Below are positions 24,781-36,491 of a stretch of 64,000 nt of DNA, in pieces (position 1 is the stretch's first letter; every line of letters starts with the position of its first letter). The position numbers were made by a program, and so were the translations under genes. This stretch comes from Leucocoprinus leucothites (taxonomy: Eukaryota > Basidiomycota > Agaricomycetes > Agaricales > Agaricaceae). Below the pieces are notes generated by a model. That model ran no database searches, was not told the DNA's origin, and saw nothing but the letters and a program-made list of their open reading frames with translations. Where the stretch lies: positions 248,001-312,000 of the forward strand of contig JAACJO010000024.1 in assembly GCA_013368445.1 (NCBI GenBank), in the 5' to 3' direction.

Positions 24781-27071
24781 AGGCGTATCGTTCCATCAAG
24801 GGGCTAGGAACCGTTCCAAAGTGCGCATTCGAGCTTTATTACCGCGTATGGTAGAGTCACGATTGACAGGGAAATCATGTTCTATGTGTGGACGCCACAT
24901 ATGCAAATATATACTTCATGTGCTTAAAAGAGTACAAAAGGTTGCCACCACTGATCCTTGACATTCCCGTATTCTCGAGTACCCTGTGATCTCGCAAACA
25001 CAACCGGCAATACCGGATAGTTATGTTCCCCCGAAGCAATGGTTTCGCCTCTGTCACATACTACTTGGCGACAGATCGACTCATATCGTAGCGGCTGGCA
25101 TCATCTACCGTCTGCATCGAAGCGAGTACAAGGGATTCTTCGCAAGCTCAGTATGTGGCTTATCACTTTCATCCGATAAAGCTCGGAGCCATCGATCTTA
25201 CGTTGTGAGAGGGCTGAAAATCATGAGGCGGGGATGTTCAAGATAACTCTGCCTGTCTACCCTAGTAGGGCAGAGGGCTTGGTAATCTGCTTACTCTCTG
25301 GTGTCGGACCGAATGAAAGCTCTTTGAAGTTAACTAACTGCTCATACAACCACTGCAATAGCAAATCTCCGGCCCTAGTCCTCGAACCTCCCAACACTAG
25401 CTTGGGACGAGTATATACATTATAAATTTTGATCGACCGCTCAGTACTCATGCATCAGGGATAGGCAAAGCAGAAGATACGAAATTCAGGTCAGTTTTGA
25501 AACTTCTCCTCATTATGGCAAGAGAGGGCTGACTGCTTTTAGGTTGTATAAACATCGAAGCCCCAGAGGAACTGAGAACCAAATCGATCGCTGGCGCTCG
25601 GAAGACCTGAGAGCTCTCACGGTGACCTTGTTCTGGAAAAGGGTTAGTCTACCAGTGCAAGGACGCTCAAAACTTGTGGTTGTTTGGTGAATCCCTTGAT
25701 AAACCCATCCCTTACGTCACTGCGCTTGTGTTGTTGAGAACATGATCGTTAAGTCGTAAAAATGAGAACGTGCTGGAGAAGTGATATACCACCCGTTGGC
25801 CCGTGGGTCATAACCCCTTGCATTGACTGGCCCAGATTATAGTACTGAATATCCAGGCTGTCCTCACTTCAGAGGCCAACCGACATTGGAAGGCGAATTC
25901 TCCTTCCAATCGCCTTCTAGAAAGCTTCTTCATAGCGCATCAGCACTACTCATGATATGCGATTTTCAGGTCGATCTCCGTTCCATATCTCATCAAATCC
26001 AGTCCTGGTTTATTCCATCAATCCGCCTTGTTCTCTTTGGGGCGTAGATTTTTAAATCTCTTCTGGACCAGCTCCAACGGCTATGCCTGCCTTCTTGCTC
26101 GCAAAGAAAGAAGTAATGTCTCAGAGGGTTCCCTGTGACCACCGCAGCTCCTTAGTCCTTGGATAAATTTGATATAACACGACTGGTACTACGTTTGACG
26201 ATGTTCGGGTCGGCAGAGCTAGAAATCCGAATGGACTGGTGCTACTCGATAGTCATTTGACCACTTTTCCGAGCCGATCAGAGCGAAACAGGGGACTGAA
26301 AGAACAAAACATTTGAGGAGCAACTACATGCCATTACGGGTCCTAAACAGTTTTGACCGATATTCTAGGGGTCTCTCGACAAAACCGAACTCAATCTGAT
26401 TTCGAAGAACTGTTTTCCCGCGCTATTCGTGAGGATTAACACTCCAGCAGCTTCTACGTCGATTAGCGATTGGGTGCTTCTCGGCGAGCCTTCCCTTCTG
26501 GTGAATTACGCAGCAATGATATTGAGGTCGATCTTGTTGTCTACTGTCACATGGATAGGGATAGCCCCTTGCGCCTGTCCTTGTTGTTTACTTGAAAACG
26601 CCCAAATGTCTTCGGCTATTCAGGAAAAGCAATCGGGGCCAATATTCTGGAAGATATCTTCCCAACCTAGAACAAGGGAGATCCATTTGGAGAGACATGT
26701 GTCATGGACCCACATTTGTCCACTGAGAGTTTATGTTCCTCCAGGCCACGAGGCAGAACTTCATTGGTCGAACTGGTAAAAAATCGCCGATTCACGATAT
26801 TTGATCATCTCTCAGTCCCTTGCTAACATTACTTTCTATTTAGGATGCTGTCTTTAATGGATATGCTTCCAAGGGCCCAAGTATTCCTTCACATCGAGCT
26901 CTACGCTCCTCCATGATATTCACAGCACTTCGTCTTACTCAAAAAAGTCTTCCTGTCCACCGTCGGTCATACTTGTAAGCCTAAAGCACTGGTGCCTAGT
27001 GATGATTCACAGATTTTTCCGCAGTTTTCACTAAGATTGGGGAGCCCTTTCTCTCTGACGACAGAGGCCTA
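24781..27071. other. Long intergenic region, no gene seen
   Basis: About 2.3 kb with only short, mutually overlapping open frames on both strands and no splice-linked coding stretch or family motif that I could find. Relics of old mobile elements cannot be excluded by eye. Confidence 0.5.
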
Positions 27072-28571
27072 ATGCTCCTGAACCCCCCAACCTCTGCGGC
27101 AATCCTCTCCCTTCCCGATGAAATTCTCGCCCTCATATTTCGCTTAGTCTCATGCATCCCTACGTCATTTCCGATATTTCAACGCGACCTCTTATCATTG
27201 ACCCACGTGTGTGCAAGATGGAGGCATCTAGCTTTAACATCTGGGGAACTCTGGGCACTCCTTACCATATTTTTCCCCATTACTGAGCAAGAGTTGATTC
27301 GTGCTAGGGAGTGGATCCATCGTTCGAACACCTATCCTCTCACCATTGTTATTGACCTTCGCGACCCAGACTGGGATTTTAACGAGGAGTCTCACCCAGT
27401 CAAACAATTCGAAATGCAGGCGATGATGGGAGTTATCCTTCCTGCCTCAGAGAGATGGAGAGAAGTGAAGATTTCCGCCGACAATTGGGGGCCTCTGCAT
27501 GTGTTCCTCAGTCACACCCAAAATATCTCAGTCCCACTTCTACAGAGCATACACCTCATGCGCTGCAACCCCTACTTCGCCGCTCCAAACCAAGTATTTG
27601 TCCCATCAATTTTGAGGACACTTTTGCCTTTGTTTGGTGGTCTGGAGTTGGACAAGCTCACGTCAGTTGAGCTTGAGGGCGTCCATGTAGATTGGACCTC
27701 CCCTGCTCTAAGAGGTCTCACTAGACTATCCCTCGGTTATCATGCCAAGGATATAACCCCTACCTTAACTCAATTTCGGGACCTGTTGAACTCGTGCCCC
27801 GAGGTTGAAAGCTTCACCCTCACTGGATGGGGTCCACGAATTGACGAGACCTCGTCCCCTGCGGGAGAATTGCAGCGATTTCGTGCTTCAATCACGCTTC
27901 CACGTTTAAGAAACCTAGAGATAGGGGTCATGATACCTACCTACGCGGTTAATGTTCTGTCTCTGTTGGTGGTTCCTTCGCTGGAATCGTTGACAATAGA
28001 TGACATCTCACGATACGACCCGCAAACACTGGCTAGACCGGATCTCGGGCCTATTTTTGACTTCCTTGCCGAACAAACATCTTCATTCCATTCCTCCGCC
28101 ATCTCCATACACCACCTCTCTACACTTGCTGTTATGAATCTTGACCCTGGCGACATATCCCTCCACCGGTTTCTTCAAAGCGCTCAAAACCTGCGGGTTT
28201 TACATATACGGAATTGTACCGCAACCGCCCTCTATGCCCTTGCTCCAAGCAGCATTGGTAACCCATCTCAGCATCTCGATCAACTATATGTTGAAGGATG
28301 CGACACGAATGTCCTGATTCACGTCGTCTGGTCGCGAAAGGCGGCTATCTATCGCAGCATGAACGTCAATTTTCAACTAGATGCGAACAATTCCCAATTC
28401 CCCCTGCCTCCAGATACGGCGAGCCAGTTCCAGCAGTTGAATATCAAGGTTATCCCTTTTAACCCTACCAAGGATAGGCACTGGCGAAGTTACGAAGTTG
28501 ACGACTCTGAAGCACTCGTATCTGCCATTTTAGAAGAGCGATGGGATGTAGCTGGGGCTGTCATGCAGTAA
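27072..28571 (+). CDS. F-box protein with leucine-rich-like C-terminus, 499 aa
   Basis: Intronless ORF. Residues 12-60 form an F-box: LSLPDEILALIFRLV then LTHVCARWRHLALTSGELW, the pattern typical of the large basidiomycete F-box family. The remainder has irregular leucine-rich segments (LRGLTRLSLGY, LPRLRNLEIG, LESLTIDDIS, NLRVLHIRNC) that probably form an LRR-like solenoid. F-box proteins link substrates to Skp1-Cul1 ubiquitin ligases; the target here is unknown. The family is highly expanded in mushrooms and often lineage-specific. Full-length, no damage seen. Confidence 0.92.
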   Translation: MLLNPPTSAAILSLPDEILALIFRLVSCIPTSFPIFQRDLLSLTHVCARWRHLALTSGELWALLTIFFPITEQELIRAREWIHRSNTYPLTIVIDLRDPDWDFNEESHPVKQFEMQAMMGVILPASERWREVKISADNWGPLHVFLSHTQNISVPLLQSIHLMRCNPYFAAPNQVFVPSILRTLLPLFGGLELDKLTSVELEGVHVDWTSPALRGLTRLSLGYHAKDITPTLTQFRDLLNSCPEVESFTLTGWGPRIDETSSPAGELQRFRASITLPRLRNLEIGVMIPTYAVNVLSLLVVPSLESLTIDDISRYDPQTLARPDLGPIFDFLAEQTSSFHSSAISIHHLSTLAVMNLDPGDISLHRFLQSAQNLRVLHIRNCTATALYALAPSSIGNPSQHLDQLYVEGCDTNVLIHVVWSRKAAIYRSMNVNFQLDANNSQFPLPPDTASQFQQLNIKVIPFNPTKDRHWRSYEVDDSEALVSAILEERWDVAGAVMQ

Positions 28572-29230
28572 CCCCTCGATAAGGCATCTCGGACCGCTCT
28601 GAGCGAACATAAAATACCACTTCTATCTCGTTTGCGAACCTGTGACAGTATATAATTGAATCTATGTGATGCCGTATGAGTTTGACGACTGAACAATCAA
28701 GATTACAATCCATTCAAGTTGTAATTCAGCGCACTGGACGATCGTGCCGTGAAGCCACTTTTGGAAACTCATCAACGAGAGCATATTTATCCGAGATGTC
28801 AAACTGACATGGGAGTTAAAGTATCCGCATCTCCCCGTTCGTGTCAGGAACTTGGAGTATCCTAATAGTAGTTTCAATTGCAAAGTAATGTGTCGGATGA
28901 TTTACGAAAGTGTCAAGCCACGAGCTTGTAACTCCTATCGGATCATGACTATTGGGATATTCAGAACTGGGGTGACCGGTCCTGACTTGTCTTTGTGGTT
29001 GACAACACTGGTAACAAGATACACACATCAAGGAATGCATATATTCTATTGGAACGATGATAACAAGGTATAGCCTTCGGGAAACTTTCAGAAACTAGAT
29101 ATTCGGAAGATCGGATTTGTTTGTTCAGGGTATGCGGATCCAGTGAGTTTCACTCTTGACGACATGACTTGCACTCGACCGCGTGTTCAAATGATAAACT
29201 TTCGGTTGGTATCCTGAAGGAAATGTTGAA
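28572..29230. other. Convergent spacer between F-box gene and metacaspase
   Basis: 3' flanks of two convergent genes. No gene seen. Confidence 0.6.
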
Positions 29231-31510
29231 TTAAATTTGAAGAGCGGAAACAAGGAAAAGGCAAGGGTTCACCATAGGATGGGAGCTTCCAAGCTGAGGG
29301 ACTTGATCGTACTTAGGCTTCAGAATTAATCTATGAGAGATATGTAAGGTACAGCTCGTTTCATGGATACGTGGTTGCTATAACTGACCTGACTGAGCGC
29401 AGCAATTCCCGATAAGATTGATCTGGCCGTTCCCCTGGAACAAGATCAGAAATAAGGAACCCGACAAGATTGATGCCACGATGACGGCTCACTGAGAGTA
29501 GATATAAATGTCTGATAATTCAGAGTGAGAACTCGGTGGAAGTACGTGCGGAAAGAATTGTCATTACATTACTCATTGCGCCAACGGCAACTCCATCATG
29601 AAAGGTGTCTGCACTGGTTTGGCCGTCTCTGCAAGCGGACCATGAGATCTAGAGTTCAAGTAAATTGGCTAGCTATTCCTCTAATAGATCCGATCAATAG
29701 ATAACGTACAACGTCTGCGCATGTCGCTCTCCTTTTTCTCGCAGGCCCTCTGATATGTTCACCTTTCAGACGCCCATGGGACGAGTACTAATCACGTTAA
29801 TTAGCCGTTGCCGACCGGGTTTTTCCAGAAGGGGTTTATTACAATATATGGGAGATCTGTTTGAAGTTATGGATTGAATCAATTTATATGGTGGGATTGG
29901 AGGATGGTGCAGCACAGACGTACCTAAAACGGTTCCAGAATGGCAGGACTACAGGTGGAGCACGTTAGTCATTAACAACTTACTCCTGTTGAGAAAATGT
30001 GGATTACATCAAAAAGCGCCTAATCACGTTGACCCCGGGATGTCACTAAAGGAGTCTAGTTAGAACAAAGAGTTCACGAACCGTAAGCCTACAACCAGTT
30101 GGAAGGCGAGAAACCATTATCTCATGCAGGTCCTAAGCATGACTCAGACCTCAAAAACAGCCCTCCTGGAAATATGTTTACATACGTCATCCACGATTTG
30201 ACCTGCCTCCTGAAAATCCAAAGGAAATATGACTGCAAACGCTGGTTTGAGTTTGTCCTTGCGATCTGAGGATAACGAACCTTCATCAAAGCCATCAACT
30301 TCGTCTCCGTCTCGATCTTCAAGCTGGCCACCATGCCCAGAATCTGGGAGAAGTTTAGACATCTAGATTCGTTTGAGTGACTATTGGAAACTTACAATGG
30401 AAAAACAGAGAATCATGGGGTTTCGCGCTCCGAACTAGCCATTTCATAGCATCAATCATATTTTGCCGAGTAGGCAAGTGCCGACGCTCGGTTGTATCAT
30501 CAGTCAACAAGACAACGTCTTCGTTCCTGAACCCATGCTGTTCTGGACAAGGAAATGTGGTATTAGGGTGGGCTTTGAATCTAAATCTCTATATTTTAAC
30601 ACTCACTTATGAGCCATTTACGAACACTACGAGCGTCATTTATGCAGCCACGAAGTTCGTGACTCTGGCCATGGTAGTTGATACCAATCTAAGTTACCTG
30701 GCCAATAAGCGACCACCAGGTTCGGCAAAGCTGACATTTACTTACGCAGAGAGCCTTCTTTCGACCCGTACAATTAGAACAAAGGAAACGATCGTCAGAG
30801 TGTGTTGGAGTTACTGCGGCGACTGCTGGTGATGAATGCTGGGGCCGCGGGACGACGGGTCGAGCATCTCCCATCGATCCATGTGAATGATGATGAGAAC
30901 TTGAGTGGTGTTGTGGTTGGGGGTAGTGAGCCGTGGTATCGTTTGCATAGTACGAAGGGGGGTGGGAGTTCGAATAAGTGACAGGCTGTGGAATCGCAAT
31001 GGGCTGTGATGAATGGGAATGTGAATGACTCCTGTGTCGACCGTCACGATGTCGCCGATGAGAGTGTTTAATAATGATGACCTGAGGAGGCGCCACCTGA
31101 TATGACTCGCGTGGAATTGTTTCTTGGACGGGTGGCTGTTGTTGGGGGTAATATCTGTTGGAGGTTCAATGATATGTTTTCACAGAAAAACATATCTCAA
31201 TCAGGAATGCTCACTGGGGGAAAGAAGCTTCTCTGGTTTACGGTATTGCATGATCAGTGGTGTATTATCACGACATGCATAGAAAGTATTCTCGAATCAC
31301 TCACGCCATTGCAGGTGGGGCTGTTATGTTCGGCATGGGCATGTAAGAGGTATTTCCGGGGTAAAATGCAGGAGCAACCGTTGCATTAGCATGTGGACTG
31401 AGTCAATGGTCATACTCTTTAAATCTTTGGTTCCATGTTCAAGGCACTTACGATGAAGGAAACCTGCGATAATGAGTGTGCTGGAATGGTTCTCGATTAG
31501 AAGGAAACAT
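29231..31510 (-). CDS. Type I metacaspase (peptidase C14), 441 aa, 16 exons
   Basis: Sixteen exons join in phase: 31510-31452, 31397-31305, 31154-30746, 30688-30607, 30542-30396, 30343-30281, 30232-30186, 30132-30082, 30019-30008, 29948-29924, 29856-29843, 29787-29710, 29648-29568, 29511-29493, 29434-29389, 29330-29231. The prodomain (about 1-185) is rich in Pro, Tyr, Gln and His and ends in a short zinc-finger-like CSNC before KKALCIGINY. The p20 part has the catalytic His in FFHYSGHGGQ and the catalytic Cys in LFDSCHSGTVLDLPY; the p10-like part has DVISWSACRDGQTSADTF and SYRELLRSVR. Both catalytic residues are present. Metacaspases are Arg/Lys-specific, calcium-dependent proteases acting in stress response, protein quality control and cell death. 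Because the Cys is reached only after a 12-nt exon, automated callers could truncate the gene. Confidence 0.92.
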
Positions 31511-32422
31511 ACGCAGGGCTAGGGGTACGCCTTGAAGGTCTGGAAGGATTCTGGGTGTTGTCACTAGCGTTAAAATCCCACATCATCTTGCCGATCAAAG
31601 CAGAGACAATTTCTGACGGCTCAGGACCGTCAATGTCGCTTTGAGAAGATAAGCAACGTTCAGAGACGGGAAAGAACGAGCGTTCAATCTGTCATCTAGC
31701 ATGATATCCTTATGTGCCGAGGTGCGCCGAGTTGAGCCATCCCAATTAGGGAGTGACGGGAGGGCCCCCGGACCAAAGTCAAAAATATTTCTCCTTCTGT
31801 GCCATAAGTATGGTAATCGAAGTTTGGAATTCGGCGGCGGCCGTCACGACCAGGGATAAAAGCTGTACACCGAGGTTAAAGGCCACGCAAACTTGATAGA
31901 TCCTGTAATGTTGGCACACCATTTATACCGATGGACGAAACTGAATGTCCCTAAGCAGTGTTTGTCGGGGCAACTAGGCAGTACAGTACAGGCTGATCAA
32001 GCTCAAGGCCGAAGGTGCAGCGCCCGTCGAAAAGTGTCCGGGGTCCAGACTGTGGCCATCACATGACAGTGCGGGGACATCAATGAGAATCCTTGAAGGT
32101 CGGAACCTACAACAGGAACACAGCCGACCTCCACCATCCCCCTAGACTCCGTCTCTAGGAGCAATGATTCTACCACAGGACGCTGCTATGGGCTTTACGC
32201 CCCATAATGAAATCCAGCAGAGATATCCTATGCTTTTAACCTTGATATACTCGCAAATATGATCGTCGTTCAACCTGTCCAGAGCTGTGGTTGAACCCTG
32301 CCTTCATCCGAGGAAGCTCGTCTTGTAGTTGGAATGCTCATGAACGTGGTTCCTCAGTTGCATTTGGGCCTTATATACGTCTCTATGCCCCCGGAATAAA
32401 TTCCCAAAGTTACCAGAACTAC
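31511..32422. other. Divergent spacer, metacaspase / pseudokinase
   Basis: About 900 bases shared as upstream region by two divergently transcribed genes. No gene seen. Confidence 0.6.
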
Positions 32423-33582
32423 CATGGTAAGGAGGCTGGAAATCCCATATAGCCAAGCTAACATTCTCGGTCCCAGCGTTGCTTTAAACCTATCTTTGAA
32501 AAATACCTTCTCGAAACATCCACCATCACTGAACTGGAACAATATCCCTTCATGGATGCCCCTCACACTGATCTATACGAGGGGAAACTAAACAATCAAG
32601 CTGTTGCCCTTAAACGATGGAGAGTTCCGAGAACATCGAATGAACAAACTGAAATCACCCTTAGGGTTTGTGTTTTGAAACTATATGAAGGCGGAAAACC
32701 TCACTGAAACATAACAGATGCTCGTCAAAAAGCTCGACGAATGGAAATCTACCTCCTCTCACCCCAATATATTACCATTTCTCGGCCTCTGCGAGGGCAG
32801 TGGTCGAGTCCCCGTGCTTATTTTACCGAAGCTTAGATGTGACATTACACGATTCGTCTCGGAGAACTCTTACGCTGACAAACTCGTTTTGGTGAGCCTA
32901 CCGATCATATTTCTGTTACCTTTACGCATGCTTACAGCATGCAAACCCTTCCCAGGCATACCAGCTTTCCGAAGCCTTGTCGTATATTCACAGTCAGGAC
33001 CCTCCTATCGTTCATGGGAGTATCAAGGATGTGCGTAATTTGTCCTTCAACACAAACCCCAGCACTGATAAGTCAATATCAACAGACAAACGTACTGATC
33101 TCGTGGGATTACCGAGTAATGATCACGGATATTGGCATTTATGCCACTTTCTCGACTCCTGAAATGACCCAAGACTGGCGTCCCAGTGATCGGCCTCGCT
33201 TTCAGTCTCCTGAACAGCTCACGCGAACAGACGTTGAGTCTTTGCAGCCTCCTGTTGATGTTTGGAGTTTTGGTATGGTAGTTCTCCAGGTGAGTAACCT
33301 TTTGTTTGAAGTTGTACGTACGTGTATGCCTCATAACTTATCCTATTACAGATCTACACCGGCAATCTCCCTTACGGGCATCTGTCAAATTCCAATACCG
33401 CTATTCTTCACATCGCGCAGGGTTTGCTCCCTCCGCAGCCTGATGAAAGTCTAGTCAGCTCAGATTTATGGCAATTGTTGACCTGCTGCTGGGAGTTCAA
33501 CCCCGAGCTTCGTCCCAAAATGACTTCCATATCACCTTGGATCCGTCTTCTACGGGAGAAACAACGATTTCAGAGATCATGA
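32423..33582 (+). CDS. TKL-like protein pseudokinase
   Basis: Kinase landmarks in order: beta-3 lysine in VALKRW, HPNILPFLGLC, YQLSEALSYIHSQ, a catalytic loop reading VHGSIKDTNVLIS, DIG in place of DFG, SPEQ (APE equivalent) and VDVWSFGMV. The catalytic Asp of HRD is replaced by Ser, so phosphotransfer is unlikely, while the Lys, the loop Asn and the DIG Asp needed for ATP/Mg binding remain. Introns: after LTLR (to 32717), after LVL, after IKD, and after MVVLQ. The proposed start is the ATG at 32423 followed at once by an intron (GTAAGG...CTAAC...CAG), giving MRCFKPIFEK; this start is the weakest point. The glycine-rich loop is poorly formed. Stop at 33580-33582. No extra domain beyond the kinase fold. 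Confidence 0.75.
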
Positions 33583-36491
33583 CCCTGGCTCTTCGTATTG
33601 TAGAGCTCATAACCATTGATTACTACACATTTCCTAGTATTGAATCGCCATCGGCCTGTTGGTCGTGGGTAGACTTGCGGTGCCCTTATGTTTAGACTTG
33701 GAAGACTATTCTTATTCTGAGTTCCCCATTTGCGATTTTTCACTTCCTTGACTTACAACCACGAGTTCTTGAAACCTTTATAAATCTTATTCTGTTCATG
33801 GCAATCGAGGCTTTCAATTTAGCACATAAATATGAAGGCCATTGGATAGTTTTCTTGCCATCTCAAGCACCGAGTAATCCATTAAACACTATTAATAAGT
33901 TAGCCATGGCGTAAGTTTGGGCTGATTCGATGCATTGATGGTCGACGTGATGTACTCAATTGAACAAGACCTCTGGAAGTTAGAAAGTTGACATGACCGC
34001 TGACAAGGTAAAGATATACGTTACACGCGTAGATCGCGATATGAAACCATTCCCTTGATTACAAGATTTGGAACTGTGATTATATGTGTGTAAGGGCGGC
34101 CAAACCGTGTCAAGCATCTCTGCGTTTGAAAATCAGGATGAACTTGCCGCCAGGACCACGCCGATAGTGTAATATTCTGCGAGAAGAACGAGCGGCATTG
34201 CGAGCCGTGCAGGTAGCTCAAGTGGTGAGAATAACCTCAACTCTGTTCAAATGCAATAGCTTGGGCAGTGTGCGTGCAGTTTTTGCGTTAGACTCCGACC
34301 AAGTTTCATCACCTCCGAGCTTTTTCCTTCCTGCCAAAGAGCTCTAAGGGGTCGGTATACGTTTCCCAGGGAGCATCGTCGATGCTCCTATTTCTAAAGC
34401 CCAAACCTTGCCTAGATCGCTGGGCTTGTTGTCTGGAGCGCTCTTAATCACATTGCATCACAAGTAAGCGGAATGTCCTAAATCACGCGAATATGCGAAA
34501 AACATTCATGCGACGAGTGCGACGACAGGATCAAGAGAGTGCTATTGATCCCGGTGTATATCTCCCGCTCAAGTCGGTAACGAGATCCACTGACCCCAAG
34601 GAGACCTCAAGCGGTGCCATCCACCCAGGGCGCCGGCGGTCGTACACTTCGCGGCAGGTCTGCGCTGTGCCCCTACTTCAGGAAACCTATACAACTGAAC
34701 ACCTTGGAATTCCAAGTCAAAAAGCTAATATTTTCCCAGACTAAGTTACATACACTCTTGATGCCGTACTACTCGAGACTAAAATTTAAAATGCCCAGTC
34801 CTGGTGACGAGTGGGTACCTCGTCACGTGCTCGGACAAGGAAGTGAATGAATGGTACAGTATTTGAATTCTATTACTTTCTAAACACCCTCGGACCCAAT
34901 TGCGATTTCCTGGATTTTCGCAACCACGTCAGGTTTGCGAATCTTTAGAAATCGTTTGGGCAACTGAGTCCTGACTGAAAAACCATTCATTCAGGTTTCC
35001 ACGTTTCAGCAGAGCTCGGAAAGTCCGAATTGACCAGCAGCAGCGACAACTTGCCATGTGGTCGGAAAGGCACATATTTCTCCCCTCGCCCTGAAAATTG
35101 CATTCACCCACCAATATTCCTGGCGTTAATCTCCTTTCTTAAGATTAGTAGTTTGGTGTTTAGCTACCAGGGCCGTTAGTGGTGTGCACCACTATATATT
35201 TCTTATGTCGCTCGGCACTGTCCCTGTTCTGATTCGCTTCTGATTTTTACGGCTTGGCTTGACACCTATGTACATAGTTTACCTTCCAATTTATTTGTTA
35301 CTCCGCGGCTGTGTTTGCCAGACAATGTTTTGGGCAGACACGTTTTGGGTGCGTTCGGCGAAGTCAAGTGAAAAACAACCCTTCACTGGATTTTATATTT
35401 ACAATTGCTTCTTTTCTCTGTCACGGCTAGGCTGACATACTTTCCCCCATTTGTTTGATTCGAGAAGTACACATTCATGCAGTTTTCCTCCTTATGTCTT
35501 TTACAGAGTTGGAGTCTTGACGGTGATCACCGCTGCGCCCCTTCTGATGCCACCTAGCTTACACTTGTTGTCTCCAGGACCTATCTCTGCAAAATAAAAA
35601 TAAAATAGATCCCATGCCTACGGTATTCAGGCGGTGTGACAAGCGGTAGAAATCGACTGAGGCCATCGTAACGGGTTACGCCCGAGAGATCTCCCACGAT
35701 CTCAATCGGGTCAGTCTGTTGAAACGACCGACACTATTCCCACGACTATTTTTCGTCCTTGTGTCCAGGCGCTGCAACCTCGTACTTATTATCCGGAACA
35801 TGGCCCGCTCCTCATTGTTCTTACCATGGGATTTACCATTCGGGAGCATTGAAAAACCATTCGTTACAATTGTTTCAAAGCTCCATAATATCTTGAATAG
35901 TGCCGTGTTGATTGCGGTATTATCGCTTGTGCTATTTCCACCCCATCAATGTGTTTTCCACCATCGTCGTGGTGAACAGGTTCATGACACCATCCTGACA
36001 CATCCTTCAGATGCAGTCTAGGGAGCAATGCATTGTGGCATACGATATCTACCCACAATAGCTTTGCCTTTGACTTTTTCCGAATCAAGCTGATGGTCAG
36101 GGCTGTCCAAATCGGCCGACCCTCTTTTCAATGCACTTGATTGCATCTCTCCCAAATCTCTCCTTCCGTCAAAGTCTGCTGGATACACCCATGCTGAGGC
36201 CCTGAAATGGCCAATCCTAGCATTACTCCAAAGGGCACGGCAGGGACAATCCAGATCCATCTCGCTCGATTTCAATCGGAGTAACTGGTCGGGAACGTGA
36301 TAGACTTGCTAGACGTAGTATTGGGTTTATCCAGTGTCTGTGGTTCTCCATATTGGTATCAAAGTTGACGTGAGATATCTTTGCAGACTATGCTTCAAAC
36401 ACCGTCCCTACATCATCTCCAGTGGTATATAAACCACTCCGACCAAGACCTATGAGCATTCCACCAGTGTCCTTCGTTCTGTCTTCGAATC
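33583..36491. other. Long intergenic region, no gene seen
   Basis: About 2.9 kb between the pseudokinase and the DMATS gene. Open frames are short and overlap on both strands (for example 35719-36021 plus against 35864-36088 minus); none shows a recognisable motif or splice-linked extension. It contains the DMATS promoter. Confidence 0.5.

Noticed and set aside
25370..25400. GGTTCGA on the minus strand as a possible tRNA B box
   Set aside because: No T-stem pairing and no acceptor or D-arm around it.
30050..30150. Metacaspase truncated before the catalytic Cys
   Set aside because: First reading stopped after GCRLT; a 12-nt exon and two introns bring in SCHSG, DLPY and the p10 part in phase, so the gene is intact.
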